DNA from: Streptomyces adustus
Lineage (GTDB): Bacteria > Actinomycetota > Actinomycetes > Streptomycetales > Streptomycetaceae
Direction: 5' to 3'
DNA: 36,878 bases
Assembly (NCBI RefSeq): GCF_009377175.1
Contig: NZ_VJZD01000077.1
Location: forward strand, 1 to 36,878
The translations under genes and the position numbers were made by a program. The notes beneath the pieces were generated by a model. The model saw only the letters and a list, made by a program, of their open reading frames with translations, made no database searches and was not told where the DNA came from. This document shows positions 7,364 to 16,400 of this stretch, piece after piece. Each line of letters starts with the position of its first letter. The first letter of the stretch is position 1.

Positions 7364-7992
7364 GAGGACTCCGTGGCGACGTGGATGAGGTGGCGGACCA
7401 GGGTGATCAACGCCCGGATCGACGAAGCCCGGTCCCGTGCGTCGCAGGTCACCAGCGGGGTGTCGGGCAGCAGATCGAGGGCCGTACGGATGTCGTCGGC
7501 GTCGTGTCGAGGGCCGCGTGGGAAGACGTTGACGGCGACCGCGAAGGGTAGGTCCAGGTCCTCCAGATTGCCCAGAGCGTCGAAAGAAGCCGTCAGGTCC
7601 CGGGCGTCCACCAGTGCAAGCGCGCCGAGTGCCCCCTTGGCCAGGTCCTGCCAGGCCGGCAGGAACCGCTGCTGGCCCGGCGTACCGAACAGATACAGGG
7701 CCAGGTCGCCGTCGATGGTCAGCCTGCCGAAGTCCAGGGCGACCGTGGTGGTTTTCTTGCCGCTGTCCACATCCGGGTCGACCCGGACGCCCGCCTGGGT
7801 CATCGGCGCCTCTGTGGAGAGCGGTTCGATCTCCGACACCGTACCGATCAGCGTCGTCTTGCCCACTCCCAGCGGGCCGACGACCAGGATCTTCGCCGCG
7901 CCCGACACGTTCGAGTCGAGGTACTTCCCGCCGGCCCCGGCGGGCGGCGGAACGGCCTCGGCCAGGGTGTCAGAGGGAGCTTTCGAGACCAC
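7360..7992 (-). CDS. cvnD: Conservon GTP-binding protein CvnD
   Basis: A 210-residue small GTPase of the conservon type (MglA/Ras-like, ATP/GTP-binding family). The P-loop GPLGVGKT is at 39-46, and the switch II region LYLFGTPGQQRF has the FGTPGQ form typical of CvnD. A base-specificity-like AVNVFP segment lies near 155. The GTG at 7992 gives a 23-bp overlap with cvnC, and the stop overlaps the next gene. In S. coelicolor, Cvn proteins interact as a membrane-associated complex resembling a G-protein system, with CvnD as the nucleotide switch. Here it should link the CvnA-C signalling part to the downstream P450s. Confidence 0.9.
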   Translation of the reverse strand: MVSKAPSDTLAEAVPPPAGAGGKYLDSNVSGAAKILVVGPLGVGKTTLIGTVSEIEPLSTEAPMTQAGVRVDPDVDSGKKTTTVALDFGRLTIDGDLALYLFGTPGQQRFLPAWQDLAKGALGALALVDARDLTASFDALGNLEDLDLPFAVAVNVFPRGPRHDADDIRTALDLLPDTPLVTCDARDRASSIRALITLVRHLIHVATESS

Positions 7993-8329
7993 TGAGGACC
8001 TTTCTGAGCATGGTCACATCGGCGCGTTCGGCCGGCGGGATGGGTGGGCGGGTCATGATCAGCCCCCACCGGAAGAGATCGGAGAGCAGCACCTGCGCGA
8101 CCGACGGCGGCTGGCCGAGGTGAGCGGCCACCTCCGCGACCGAGATGAGCCCCTCGCAGTGCGCCAGGATGGCGCGGTGCTCCGGCTGGAGGGCGGCGGG
8201 GAACGCTGCCTCCGCCGTCATCACCAGGGATTCCCAGGCCAGCGGCTCGCCCTCGCACTCCGCGCGGCCGCGTGTGATGACATACGGCCGGATCGCCGAG
8301 GCCCTCGGTACCTCAGGCCGCTCCGTCAT
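7970..8329 (-). CDS. cvnC: Conservon DUF742 protein CvnC
   Basis: A 119-residue DUF742 protein. Family signatures include the basic RPYVITRGRAE near the N-terminus and SVAEVAAHLGQPPSVAQVLLSDL, a winged-helix-like segment near 67-90, followed by RWGLIMTRPP. The ATG at 8329 overlaps the cvnB stop (ATGA), so translation is probably coupled. DUF742 proteins are a constant conservon component that may bind CvnA and CvnD. No catalytic residues are expected. Confidence 0.9.
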   Translation of the reverse strand: MTERPEVPRASAIRPYVITRGRAECEGEPLAWESLVMTAEAAFPAALQPEHRAILAHCEGLISVAEVAAHLGQPPSVAQVLLSDLFRWGLIMTRPPIPPAERADVTMLRKVLSGLESSL

Positions 8330-8772
8330 GACGTCGCGGCGGCCGCGTCCCGGGGCAGGCTGCTCAGGTGCGCGCCGATCTTCGCCACCAGCAACTGCAT
8401 CTGCTGGGCCACCAGGCCCACGTCGGCGTTCAGATCGGTGGCGACCCCCAGGTCGGCGCCCACCCCGGCATGGGTGAACAGCACAAACCCCTGGTCGGTC
8501 TCCAGCATCAGCTGGCGTGCCCCGGCACCCCGCCCGAACAGCAGCGCGCTGGTGGAGCGGCCCGTCATGGTCATCGCCGCGCAGGCCGCCGAGAGCGACT
8601 CGGCGTCGGCGACGCTCAGGCTGGCCACCGGACCCGAGAGGTTCTCGGCGGAGGCGTGCCCGAGACGCAGTCCGTCCTCGGACACCACCACGGCGTGCCG
8701 GACGCCGGGAATCTCGGTGAGTGGGCGGAGCATCCACCCCAGATCGGGGAGTCGAGTGATGGTTCCGGTCAC
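8326..8772 (-). CDS. cvnB: Conservon roadblock/LC7 protein CvnB
   Basis: A 148-residue roadblock/LC7 protein, the likely GTPase-activating or scaffold partner of CvnD. It shows the roadblock core: IPGVRHAVVVSEDGLRLG (about 21-38), a helix with LSVADAESLSAACAAM, then RQLMLETDQGFVLFTHAG. The GTG at 8772 was chosen because GGAGG lies 6 nt upstream and its GTGA overlaps the cvnA stop. The same frame is open for another 300 codons upstream, but that is an antisense-phase artefact inside cvnA. Confidence 0.9.
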   Translation of the reverse strand: MTGTITRLPDLGWMLRPLTEIPGVRHAVVVSEDGLRLGHASAENLSGPVASLSVADAESLSAACAAMTMTGRSTSALLFGRGAGARQLMLETDQGFVLFTHAGVGADLGVATDLNADVGLVAQQMQLLVAKIGAHLSSLPRDAAAATS

Positions 8773-10334
8773 GGTCGGCCTCCGGCGTGCTCGGTCGGGA
8801 TGCTGGGCAGGGACTGTCCGCTGTGCGGGGGCGGTGCCGGGTCGGTGCCGCCGTCCGCGTCGACGGCCGCGTCGACGGCCGCACGGCCGCGCAGCGTCCC
8901 GGACACCACGCTGGTGATCGAGGCGCGTGCCGCCTCCGGCGTCCAGGGTTCGGCGGGCGCGGCATCGGGCTGTGGGTTGGGCGCCGAGTTCCGTGCGGCG
9001 GTCGCGGCCCGGGCGGCGCCGCGCCGGCTGTGCCGCCGGGGCAGACCGGCCGTCGCCGGGGCGGGTGCGCCGGCTGGCTCGGGTGCGTCGTCGGTGTGCC
9101 CGGCCGCTACGGGTGCGTCGTCGCGCGCGTCTGCCAGGGGCACGACGGGCACGACGGGCCCGACGTGCTCGGCCGGTTCGACCGCCGGGCGGCGGTGTGC
9201 GGCGGGTCTCGGCAGCGGTTCGGTCAGCAGCCGGAACGGCACGAACATCACCGCCCGTGTGCCGCCGTACGCCGAAGCTCCGCCCAGCTCCACGCTGAAG
9301 CCCAGCTCCCGGCTCCAGCGCCCGACACACGCCAGGCCGAGCCGGGGCACCGCACCCAGGCGGGTCAGGTCCAGGTTGTCGCGGAGCTGCCCGAGGGCCT
9401 GGTGCAGGACGTCCGACGGCATCCCGAGCCCGGCGTCGTCGATCTCGATGACCGCACCGGCGCCCACCTCCCGCACGTTGACGACGACGGGAGAGCTGGA
9501 CGGTGAGAACACCGTGGCGTTCTCCAGCAGTTCGGCGACGGAGTGCATCAGCCCCTCCACCGCCGGCGGCACCGCGTAAAGGGTCTGTCCGCCGTGCACC
9601 TCGATCCGCCCGAACTCCACGATCCGGGACTGGGCGCCCCGTACGCAGTCGTAGAGCGAGACCGGTCGGGTCTCCCGACGGGCGGGCCAGATTCCGCACA
9701 TCACCAGAAGTGTCTGCGCCTTGCGGGTCATCTGGGAGGCCGCGTGGTCGGCCTTCATCACGTCCGCCATCAGGCGGGGGTCATCAATGGAGCGCTCCAC
9801 CTCGTCCAGGACCTGCTGCTGCACGGTCGCCATCACATGCATGGTGCGCGCCACGGATTCGAAGGCGGCCTGCACCGAGTCGCGCAGGGTACGCTCGCGG
9901 TGCACGGCCGCGTCCGAGCCGAGCGCCACGACGACCGAATCCAGCGCCCGGGCGAACTCCTCGCCGGTCTCCTCCGGCGACGCTACCGGCCCCGGCACAC
10001 CCTCCAGTCGCTGTCCGGTGTGCAGTCGCTCGGCGATGGCCGGGACGCGTACCGCGGCCAGATGCGCCACCTCGGTGCCCCGGGCGGTGGCGACCCCGGC
10101 CTCTCGGGCACGGTGCGCGCGTTCGGCGGACAGCCGCCGGGTGAGGATCAGTACGCGGGCGATGAGCAGGACGACGGCCGCAGCGCAGGCTCCCGTCAGG
10201 GCCCGGTGCCACTCGGCGTCCGCGGTGACGACGGCCCACACCACACCGGCGGTGGCCAGCAGGGTGACGGCCCATCCGGCGACGGCGGCGCTCGCACCGG
10301 GGTCACGTCCTGGCTTCCTTACCGGTCGGCTCAC
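8769..10334 (-). CDS. cvnA: Conservon sensor-kinase-like protein CvnA
   Basis: About 521 residues from GTG at 10334; an adjacent GTG at 10337 and codons upstream to 10436 are also in frame. Two hydrophobic helices (about residues 15-62) anchor it in the membrane, with little extracellular sequence. A long helical part follows with the region ADHAASQMTRKAQTLLVMCG, matching the conserved CvnA His-containing helix. Then comes a HATPase_c domain with N-box ELLENATVFSP (Asn about 272) and G1 box EIDDAGLGM. The last ~120 residues are Pro/Ala-rich and look disordered. CvnA proteins resemble histidine kinases but work with CvnB-D rather than with a classical response regulator. It is the first gene of a six-gene operon. 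Confidence 0.9.
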   Translation of the reverse strand: MSRPVRKPGRDPGASAAVAGWAVTLLATAGVVWAVVTADAEWHRALTGACAAAVVLLIARVLILTRRLSAERAHRAREAGVATARGTEVAHLAAVRVPAIAERLHTGQRLEGVPGPVASPEETGEEFARALDSVVVALGSDAAVHRERTLRDSVQAAFESVARTMHVMATVQQQVLDEVERSIDDPRLMADVMKADHAASQMTRKAQTLLVMCGIWPARRETRPVSLYDCVRGAQSRIVEFGRIEVHGGQTLYAVPPAVEGLMHSVAELLENATVFSPSSSPVVVNVREVGAGAVIEIDDAGLGMPSDVLHQALGQLRDNLDLTRLGAVPRLGLACVGRWSRELGFSVELGGASAYGGTRAVMFVPFRLLTEPLPRPAAHRRPAVEPAEHVGPVVPVVPLADARDDAPVAAGHTDDAPEPAGAPAPATAGLPRRHSRRGAARAATAARNSAPNPQPDAAPAEPWTPEAARASITSVVSGTLRGRAAVDAAVDADGGTDPAPPPHSGQSLPSIPTEHAGGRP

Positions 10335-10746
10335 CACAGTGGTCCCGACCTGATGACCCTGCAGACACTGGTGCCAGCCACGAGAAGCGAAACCTTTCAC
10401 GACACATCGAACCCCCGTTTGGGGGCTTGGGACCATGCAGAGAGTAGACGAACCGGTCGGAATTATTTAGACATCGATCTGTTTCAGCCACACAGGGATG
10501 CCGGAAATGGCGTCGTTCGCATCCCGGATATTCAGCCGGAGGCATGGCGTCGGCGTGCCTATAGAACCCCGCGATGCGGCGGTATGACGTACTGAGAACG
10601 TCTAGCGGGCAGATCGGATGCCCGTTGAGGCAGAGGTGCTCATGGGGGGCTATTCAGCCATGATTCAAAGCGGTCGAATGGCGTCTACGGCAGCGACCGA
10701 TGTGTCACGAGCAATTGTCAAGAGTTGTGGTTCGGGTGCCGTGTGA
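10335..10746. other. Upstream region of the conservon
   Basis: No supportable gene. This stretch holds the 5' region of the cvnA operon (minus strand), with a lower-GC patch near 10455-10480 that could contain its promoter. I could not define -10/-35 boxes with confidence. Confidence 0.35.
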
Positions 10747-11090
10747 TCAGGCGGCTGTGGCCTCTGTTCGTTCGACGAGGATGCCGTTCTCGAACTTCGC
10801 GCCCGTCCGGACCGGGGCGACGAGGTGGGCTCCGCGGATTGCGCGCCAGCGGGCCTGGGCGGATTCGACGAGCTTGAACACCGCTACTCCCCGGTCGGTG
10901 GAAGAAGTACAACACCCAGATCGGGTTCGTGATCCGCAGGTGGATCCAGTGCTCGGCCGGGAAGTCGTAGAACGCCAGCAGTTCCTCCCGGTCCTCGACG
11001 TACCGGCGCTTGAGCTGGGCGACACACGTCACCGCCGCGTCTTCGGCTGCCACCGGCAGGGCGAACTCCCGCAGCGTCAGCTCGGCGTTC
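10747..11090 (-). pseudogene. IS256-family (mutator) transposase remnant
   Basis: The minus strand encodes VEDREELLAFYDFPAEHWIHL and then TNPI near 10920, typical of IS256-family C-terminal regions. It then switches frame to VFKLVESAQARWRA and FENGILVER, ending at 10747. About 20 residues normally present between these segments (ESTFATVRLR and on) are missing, so there is a deletion plus frameshift near 10880-10920. The N-terminal two thirds with most DDE residues are absent. Confidence 0.75.
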
Positions 11091-11091
11091 T

Positions 11092-11424
11092 TCATTGTGC
11101 CCAGCCACAGGGGTCACCGCGATGCTTGATGGTCCGTGCCGACAGACCCGCTTCACCGTCCTGGAGGCGGACGACCCTCGGTCCTCGCCGCGGCTTCCTC
11201 TGCGCGGTGATGAACGCGAAGACGTCGGCGGTGACGACATCTGTCGGCTCCTTGGGCACCGCTGGGAAGAAGACCTTCAAGTCGTCGGTGGTGGCCAGCA
11301 GCGTGTTCGGCCGGCAGCGAGCCGCCACGAACTCCAGGTAGTCGTCGACCAACGCGTGACCCGGCGATGCCGCTGGGTTCCCTGCAGCATCGACACCTCG
11401 TACCAACTCCGGCTGCCAGGCCAT
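11092..11424 (-). pseudogene. Tyrosine recombinase/integrase, N-terminal fragment
   Basis: It starts with ATG at 11424 behind GAGGAG (5 nt), so the 5' end is intact. The sequence GHALVDDYLEFVAARCRPNT, then TADVFAFITAQRKPRRG and GEAGLSARTIK, is the SAM-like core-binding domain common to actinomycete tyrosine integrases. After RTIK the sequence changes abruptly to HRGDPCGWAQ and stops at 11092. The catalytic domain (Arg, His, Tyr) is lost, and the IS256 remnant begins at once. It cannot recombine DNA. Confidence 0.75.
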
Positions 11425-11499
11425 CTGAGCTCCTCGCCGGGAGCGACCATCCTGACCGGGAACACGAGATCGCGGAAGAGTTGCCACCCACATACCCGC

Positions 11500-11730
11500 C
11501 AGCGTCCGAAGCGCATGCACATGCCCTTCGAAGAAGGCCTATCGGCCGCAGGATGCAAAGACGCGATGGACGGCCTTGCCCGAGTAGGACAGACGGAAGG
11601 AGAACAAATAGCAGGTCAGCAGCTCGCCCGCGAGCCGGACGGTCACGTCGCCGAAGTTGCTTGCACGGCGCATCCAGATCCGCCCGCAGCATCCCGTCGA
11701 TCACCGGCTTGTACGGATCCAACGCGGTCG
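11500..11730 (-). pseudogene. IS21-family IstA remnant
   Basis: Minus-strand pieces read ALDPYKPVIDGMLRADLDAP (about 11730-11669), then VTVRLAGELLTCYLFSFRL and SYSGKAVHRVFAS (about 11655-11555). After a TAG comes AFFEGHVHALRTLAG, to about 11502. These are the order and motifs of IstA transposases of the IS21 family. The join at about 11668 lacks a segment and shifts frame, and one in-frame stop breaks it. Neither terminus nor istB is present. Confidence 0.7.
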
Positions 11731-11740
11731 GCCGTGGCGG

Positions 11741-11863
11741 CAACTGCTTCGACAACGTGACCGGATGAATGCCGAGGTCAACGGCGGTCTGCTTCTGTTC
11801 ATTTCCTGCCCGCACCAACGCGATGGCGCGGGCGCGGAACTCAGCGGGGTAGGCGCGGGGCAT
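11741..11863 (-). pseudogene. IS3-type OrfA, N-terminal scrap
   Basis: ATG at 11863 opens MPRAYPAEFRARAIALVRAG and continues through KQTAVDLGIHPVTLSKQL, the HTH_Tnp_1 start of an IS3-group OrfA. After 41 residues it runs, still in frame, into the IS21 remnant (PTALDPYKPVIDG), making a chimeric reading frame. It probably has no function. Confidence 0.65.
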
Positions 11864-11939
11864 GTCCGGCAGCCTTTCGTGAAGGCCGTCAGTTAGCCAG
11901 CAGAACTGGAACCTGAGAGGTGGGGCAGGTCAGGTTCGG

Positions 11940-12293
11940 TCACGCGGCCTGGAAGGCCGGTGTGGTCATGACGGTCTCGAATTCGACAGGTGTCAGCCAA
12001 CCGAGGGCGGCTTGTCTGCGGCGCCGGTGGTAGGTCCTCTCGATCCAGGTCACGATCGCGATCCGCAGTTCCTCGCGAGTGGTCCAGCTCCGGCGGTCGA
12101 GGACGTTCTTCTGCAGCAGGCTGAAGAATGACTCCATGGCCGCGTTGTCGCCGGCCGCCCCGACTCTTCCTATCGAGCCGGCCATCCGGCAGGCCACCCG
12201 GTGCGGGACGCCGTACCCGGCCCTCTGGCTACCGATGAAGGCGACCAGCGCCTCCGGAGCGTTCTCGGTCACTTCGCCCAGAGGACCATGCAT
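11940..12293 (-). pseudogene. IS3-family OrfB with large internal deletion
   Basis: The reading frame begins with the usual OrfB N-terminus (VAFIGSQRAGYGVPHRVACR) and jumps directly to SIGRVGAAGDNAAMESFF, followed by the normal C-terminus (RTYHRRRRQAALGWLTPVEF). OrfB proteins are near 290 residues, so roughly 170 residues, including the first two acidic residues of the DDE triad, are gone. Only the last Glu (MESFF) remains. It overlaps orfA in a -1-like arrangement, as in active IS3 elements. Confidence 0.8.
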
Positions 12294-12598
12294 CGCTCGA
12301 GGACATCGCGCTCCATCTCCAGCTTCCGGATGCGCTTGTTCTTCTCGCTCATCTCATGCCGCGGCCGCTCCAGTTCCACGCGCTCGGCCTCGCGCACCCG
12401 CCCGCCGGCCGCGGTCTGCGCGGGCCGGTCCGACGACGCCGTTCCGTTACGGCGCCAGCGCGAGACCCAGCTGTGGAGGGTGCCGGGGCTGATGCCGAGT
12501 TCCTCGGCTACCTCCGGGACCGGTTTCCCAGTCTCGATCACGATGCGAACGGCGCCCTCACGGAACTCGGCGTCGTACGGCTGTTTCTTGGACCCCAT
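12269..12598 (-). CDS. IS3-family OrfA
   Basis: About 109 residues from ATG at 12598. The HTH (FREGAVRIVIETGKPVPEVA, then LGISPGTLHSWVSRW, about residues 10-45) is followed by a charged leucine-zipper-like helix near 70-100 (ELERPRHEMSEKNKRIRKLE), normal for IS3 OrfA. In intact elements a -1 frameshift fuses OrfA to OrfB; here the partner OrfB is internally deleted, so no active transposase is expected. OrfA alone may still bind IS ends. Confidence 0.75.
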   Translation of the reverse strand: MGSKKQPYDAEFREGAVRIVIETGKPVPEVAEELGISPGTLHSWVSRWRRNGTASSDRPAQTAAGGRVREAERVELERPRHEMSEKNKRIRKLEMERDVLERCMVLWAK

Positions 12599-12651
12599 GA
12601 ATCCCAACTTCCCCTGCACTCACGGGCTCCCCGCTACGAGGGGAGGGGCAG

Positions 12652-13233
12652 ATGCTCAGCTCGCCGCCGGGTTCCGCATCGGCATCGCGACGGCTTGCCG
12701 CTATATACGCGAGGTAGACGACGTCCTGGCCGCCCTCGCCCCGACCCTGGCCGAGGCGATGAAGACCATCCGGACCAAGGCGTTCGTGATCCTGGGCGGC
12801 ACCCTCCTGCCGATCCACCGAATCGCCGCCGACACCCCGTACTACTGCGGGAAACGGCAGGCACGCCCAGGTCCTCACCGATCCGTTCGGCCGGCTGTTG
12901 TGGGAGTTCCCCGCCCTGCCCGGGTCCGTCCACGACCTGACTGCCGCACGGACCCACGGGATCACCGATGGGCGCGCCGCGGCCAAGCTGAAGTGCTGGG
13001 CGGACAAGGCGTACCAGGGAGCTGGCCATCCCGTCCGCGTTCCGCTCCGAGGCCGTCGGCTCAAGAGATGGAAGCGCCGGCACAACAGCAGTCACGCCAA
13101 GATCCGCTGTTTGGTGGAGCAGGCCATGGCGGTGCTGAAGAGCTGGCGGCTCCCCCGGAAGCTCCGCTGCAGTACCAACCGCATCACCGCGATCGTCCAG
13201 GCCGTGCTCGTCCTCCATCACGTGTCAGCGTGA
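12652..13233 (+). pseudogene. IS5-family transposase, truncated and frameshifted
   Basis: The first frame carries QLAAGFRIGIATACRYIREV, LAALAPTLAEAMKT and AFVILGGTLLPIHRIAAD. Near 12865 it shifts to QVLTDPFGRLLWEFPALPGS, VHDLTAARTHGI, CWADKAYQGAG and KIRCLVEQAMAVLKSWR, stopping at 13233. The first DDE Asp position in GTLLPI context reads LGGTL (Asp to Gly), and the N-terminal ~40 residues are missing. The element is dead. Confidence 0.8.
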
Positions 13234-13490
13234 GGTTGGAAAAGGCTCATTGAATTTCAGATTGACAGTTCAGGCAGCGCGTCTGACGGAAAAGGCAATC
13301 TTGATCAAGTTTTTGCCTATGCAGTTAGGTCGTGAACTAGCTTGAACCCTCACTTCGCCCTCTCGAGCTGAAGCCGCTGCGGCGCGGGATGCGGGAACTG
13401 CCGATCGGCAGGTGCGGCTCAGGCAACTCCCAAATCCAATAGGGCAATTGCACCCGCGTTAGCAACATGATCGTCGCATGAGGAGCTTCC

Positions 13491-16400
13491 TTGCCCATGG
13501 TTCACATTCCCCGGCCCGGGCCCGGGGTGATCTCGCTCGGCGTGGTCGCCGCCCTGGCACTCGGGGTCATACCGGCCACGGCCGCAGGATCCGCAGATCC
13601 GGTCGGTCCCGTGTCCACAGCCGCTGGCACCGCGCCACCGTCGACTGGCGGCGGCACACACACCGTCACTCTGATCACCGGCGACAAGGTGACGATCGGC
13701 GTCGCTGCCGACGGCACTGTCGTCCGGTCTTTCGAAAGCGCGGACGGCACCACCTCCAGCTTTCACCGTGCCGTCATCGACGGCGCGACGTACGTCTATC
13801 CCGACGCTGTCCTTCCTTACCTTGGCGGCGGGAAGCTCGACAAGCAGCTTTTCAATGTGACGCGGCTCATTGCCGAAGGGTACGACGACGCGCACACCAA
13901 CCGGTTGCCGCTCATCGTGAGCTACACCGACGCTGCCGCCCGATCCCGGATGCAGCCGAAGGTGGCAGGCTCGACGGTGGTCCGCCGGCTGGACAGCATC
14001 CAGAGTGCGGCCGTCACGCAGAACCGCAAGCAGGGTTCAGCGTTCTGGTCGGCGCTGACCGGAGGCGCCGGTACGGCAGCCAGGTCGGCGAACCCGTCCT
14101 TCGCGGGCGGTGTCGCCAAGGTCTGGCTCGACGGCAAGGTGAAGGCGGACCTGGCAGACTCCACCGCGCAGATCGGCGCGGACAAGGTCTGGGCGCAGGG
14201 CAACACCGGCGAGGGTGTCAAGGTCGCGGTGCTCGACACCGGAGTCGACGCCGAACACCCCGACCTCGTGGACCAGATCGAGACCAGCGCCAGCTTCGTC
14301 CCGGGCGAGCAGGACGCCCTGGATTACAACGGCCATGGCTCTCACGTCGCCTCGACGATCGCCGGCACTGGCAGCGCCTCAGATGGCAAGGAGCGGGGCG
14401 TGGCGCCCGGCGTCCGCCTGAACATCGGCAAGGTACTCAACAGCGAGGGCAGTGGCCAGGAGTCCTGGATCATCGCGGGCATGGAGTGGGCCGCCCGGGA
14501 CCAGAAAGCCAGGATCATCAGCATGAGCCTGGGCGGCGGCGGCGACCACACCGACCCCATGAGCCAGGCGGTCGACCGGCTCAGCCGCGAGACGGGCGCG
14601 TTGTTCGTGATCGCAGCGGGCAACGCTGGCCCGCACACGATCGGGAGCCCCGGCGCTGCGGACTCCGCGCTGACCGTCGGCGCTGTGGACTCCGCGGATC
14701 GGCTCGCCGACTTCTCCAGCACCGGCCCACGTGATGGCGACTCGGGGCTGAAGCCCGAGATCACCGCTCCCGGCGTCGACATCCTGGCCGCCCGCTCCCA
14801 CTACAACCGGGGTTCGGGCTACTACACCACGATGAGTGGCACGTCGATGGCGACCCCGCATGTCGCCGGTGCTGCCGCACTGCTGGCCGCCGCCCATCCG
14901 GACTGGACCGGCCTGCAGTTGAAGGAGGCGCTGGTCAGCAGCGTCAAGGCCACGCCGTCGTACTCCCCGTACGAGGCGGGCGCTGGTCGCCTGGACGCGT
15001 CGGCGGCCGTCCACACCTCGCTCTTCGCGACCGCCAGTGCCTTCTCCGGTTCGCACGCTTGGCCCCTTGAGCCGGGAGAGACCGACGTCCAGAAGGTGAC
15101 GTACACCAACGTCGGAGACGCGCCGGTCAACCTTGATCTGGCGGTCAACGGCACAGTCCCGGAAAGGCTGTTCAGCCTTTCCGCTGACCACGTCACGGTG
15201 CCGGCGCATGCCACTGCCACGGTCACGCTGACCGCGGCGCTGGACAAGTTGGCGGGAGACCAGTCGGTCAGCGCCATGATCACCGGTACTGACGACACGG
15301 GAACGGTCCGTGCCAGGACGCTGATTGGCGCGGCTCGCGAGGGTCAGCGCCAGAATCTGACCGTCGTCGCCAAGGACCGTGCCGGCAAGCCGCTGGCCGG
15401 CCGGGTCGTCCTCACCACCGAGCGTTTTTTCACTGTGATGGACCTCGACGCGTCCGGCACCGGAATGGCGCGGCTGCCCGTGGGCAACTACAGCGGCTGG
15501 CTCAGCGCCGATGTGCAGGGCGCCAACGGCCCGCACTCGCTGGGCATGGCGCTGCTGGAGTTCAACGACGTGAAGCTGGACAAGGACAGGACCGTGATCC
15601 TCGACGGGCGGAAGACCCGTCAGGTCCTGGCTCGCGTCCCGCGGACAAGCACCCCGGCTGCGACACGCTTGGACGTCCACCGGTCTTTCGCTGACAGCAT
15701 GGTCGAATCGTCCATCCTGCCCAACGAGACCTACGACAGCATCTGGGCGCTCCCGACCGGCAAGAAGGTTACTGACGGCAAGTTCGAGTTCGGTGCCCGT
15801 TTCCGCCTCGAGCAGCCGGCGCTGACCCTCAGCACGAAATCGAGGACCTACGCCGACCCGCTGGTCAAGCGCGGAGCCAAGCCGCTGTCGGCTGGCACCC
15901 GGACGTTGCTTGCGGTCTACGCCGGTGACGGTACGGCCGAGGAGCTCGCCCGGCATGGCGTGCGGGGCAAGGCCGTGGTAGTGCGGGGCACCGGCACGGC
16001 AGGGATCAAGGCGCAGGCGGAGGCCGCCGCGGCGGCCGGCGCTCAGGTGCTCGTCGTCGTCAACAAGGACGCTGGACGGCTGCAGCCCTGGGACGAGAAT
16101 CCCTGGAGCTCGGAGAGCCCCTCGCCGTTGACCGTGGCGACCCTCAACGCCGACCAGGGCACCGACCTGATCGCCGCGATCCAGCAGGGGTCCGGCACAC
16201 TGAAGGTCACCTCGCACCCCACCACCGACTACCTCTACGACGTGGTGCACCACTGGAACGGCGCCGTTCCGGCGGACCCGACCTGGCGCGTGAATCAGCG
16301 CGATCTGGCCCGGGCGGACGTCTCGTTCCGCAACTATCGGCAGGCCAAGGCGCTGGAGTACCGCGCCGACGTCTGGCACGGCTGGGCCGTGGGCAACATG

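Noticed and set aside
8773..9699. Long N-terminal extension of the roadblock gene
   Set aside because: It lies within cvnA in another phase and is Arg/Ala-rich; the GTG at 8772 has a good SD and the usual overlap with cvnA.
13262..13330. Promoter boxes upstream of protease 1 (TTGACA 13262, TTGATC 13301)
   Set aside because: The -35-like hexamers exist but no convincing -10 stands at the right distance; too weak to list as a feature.
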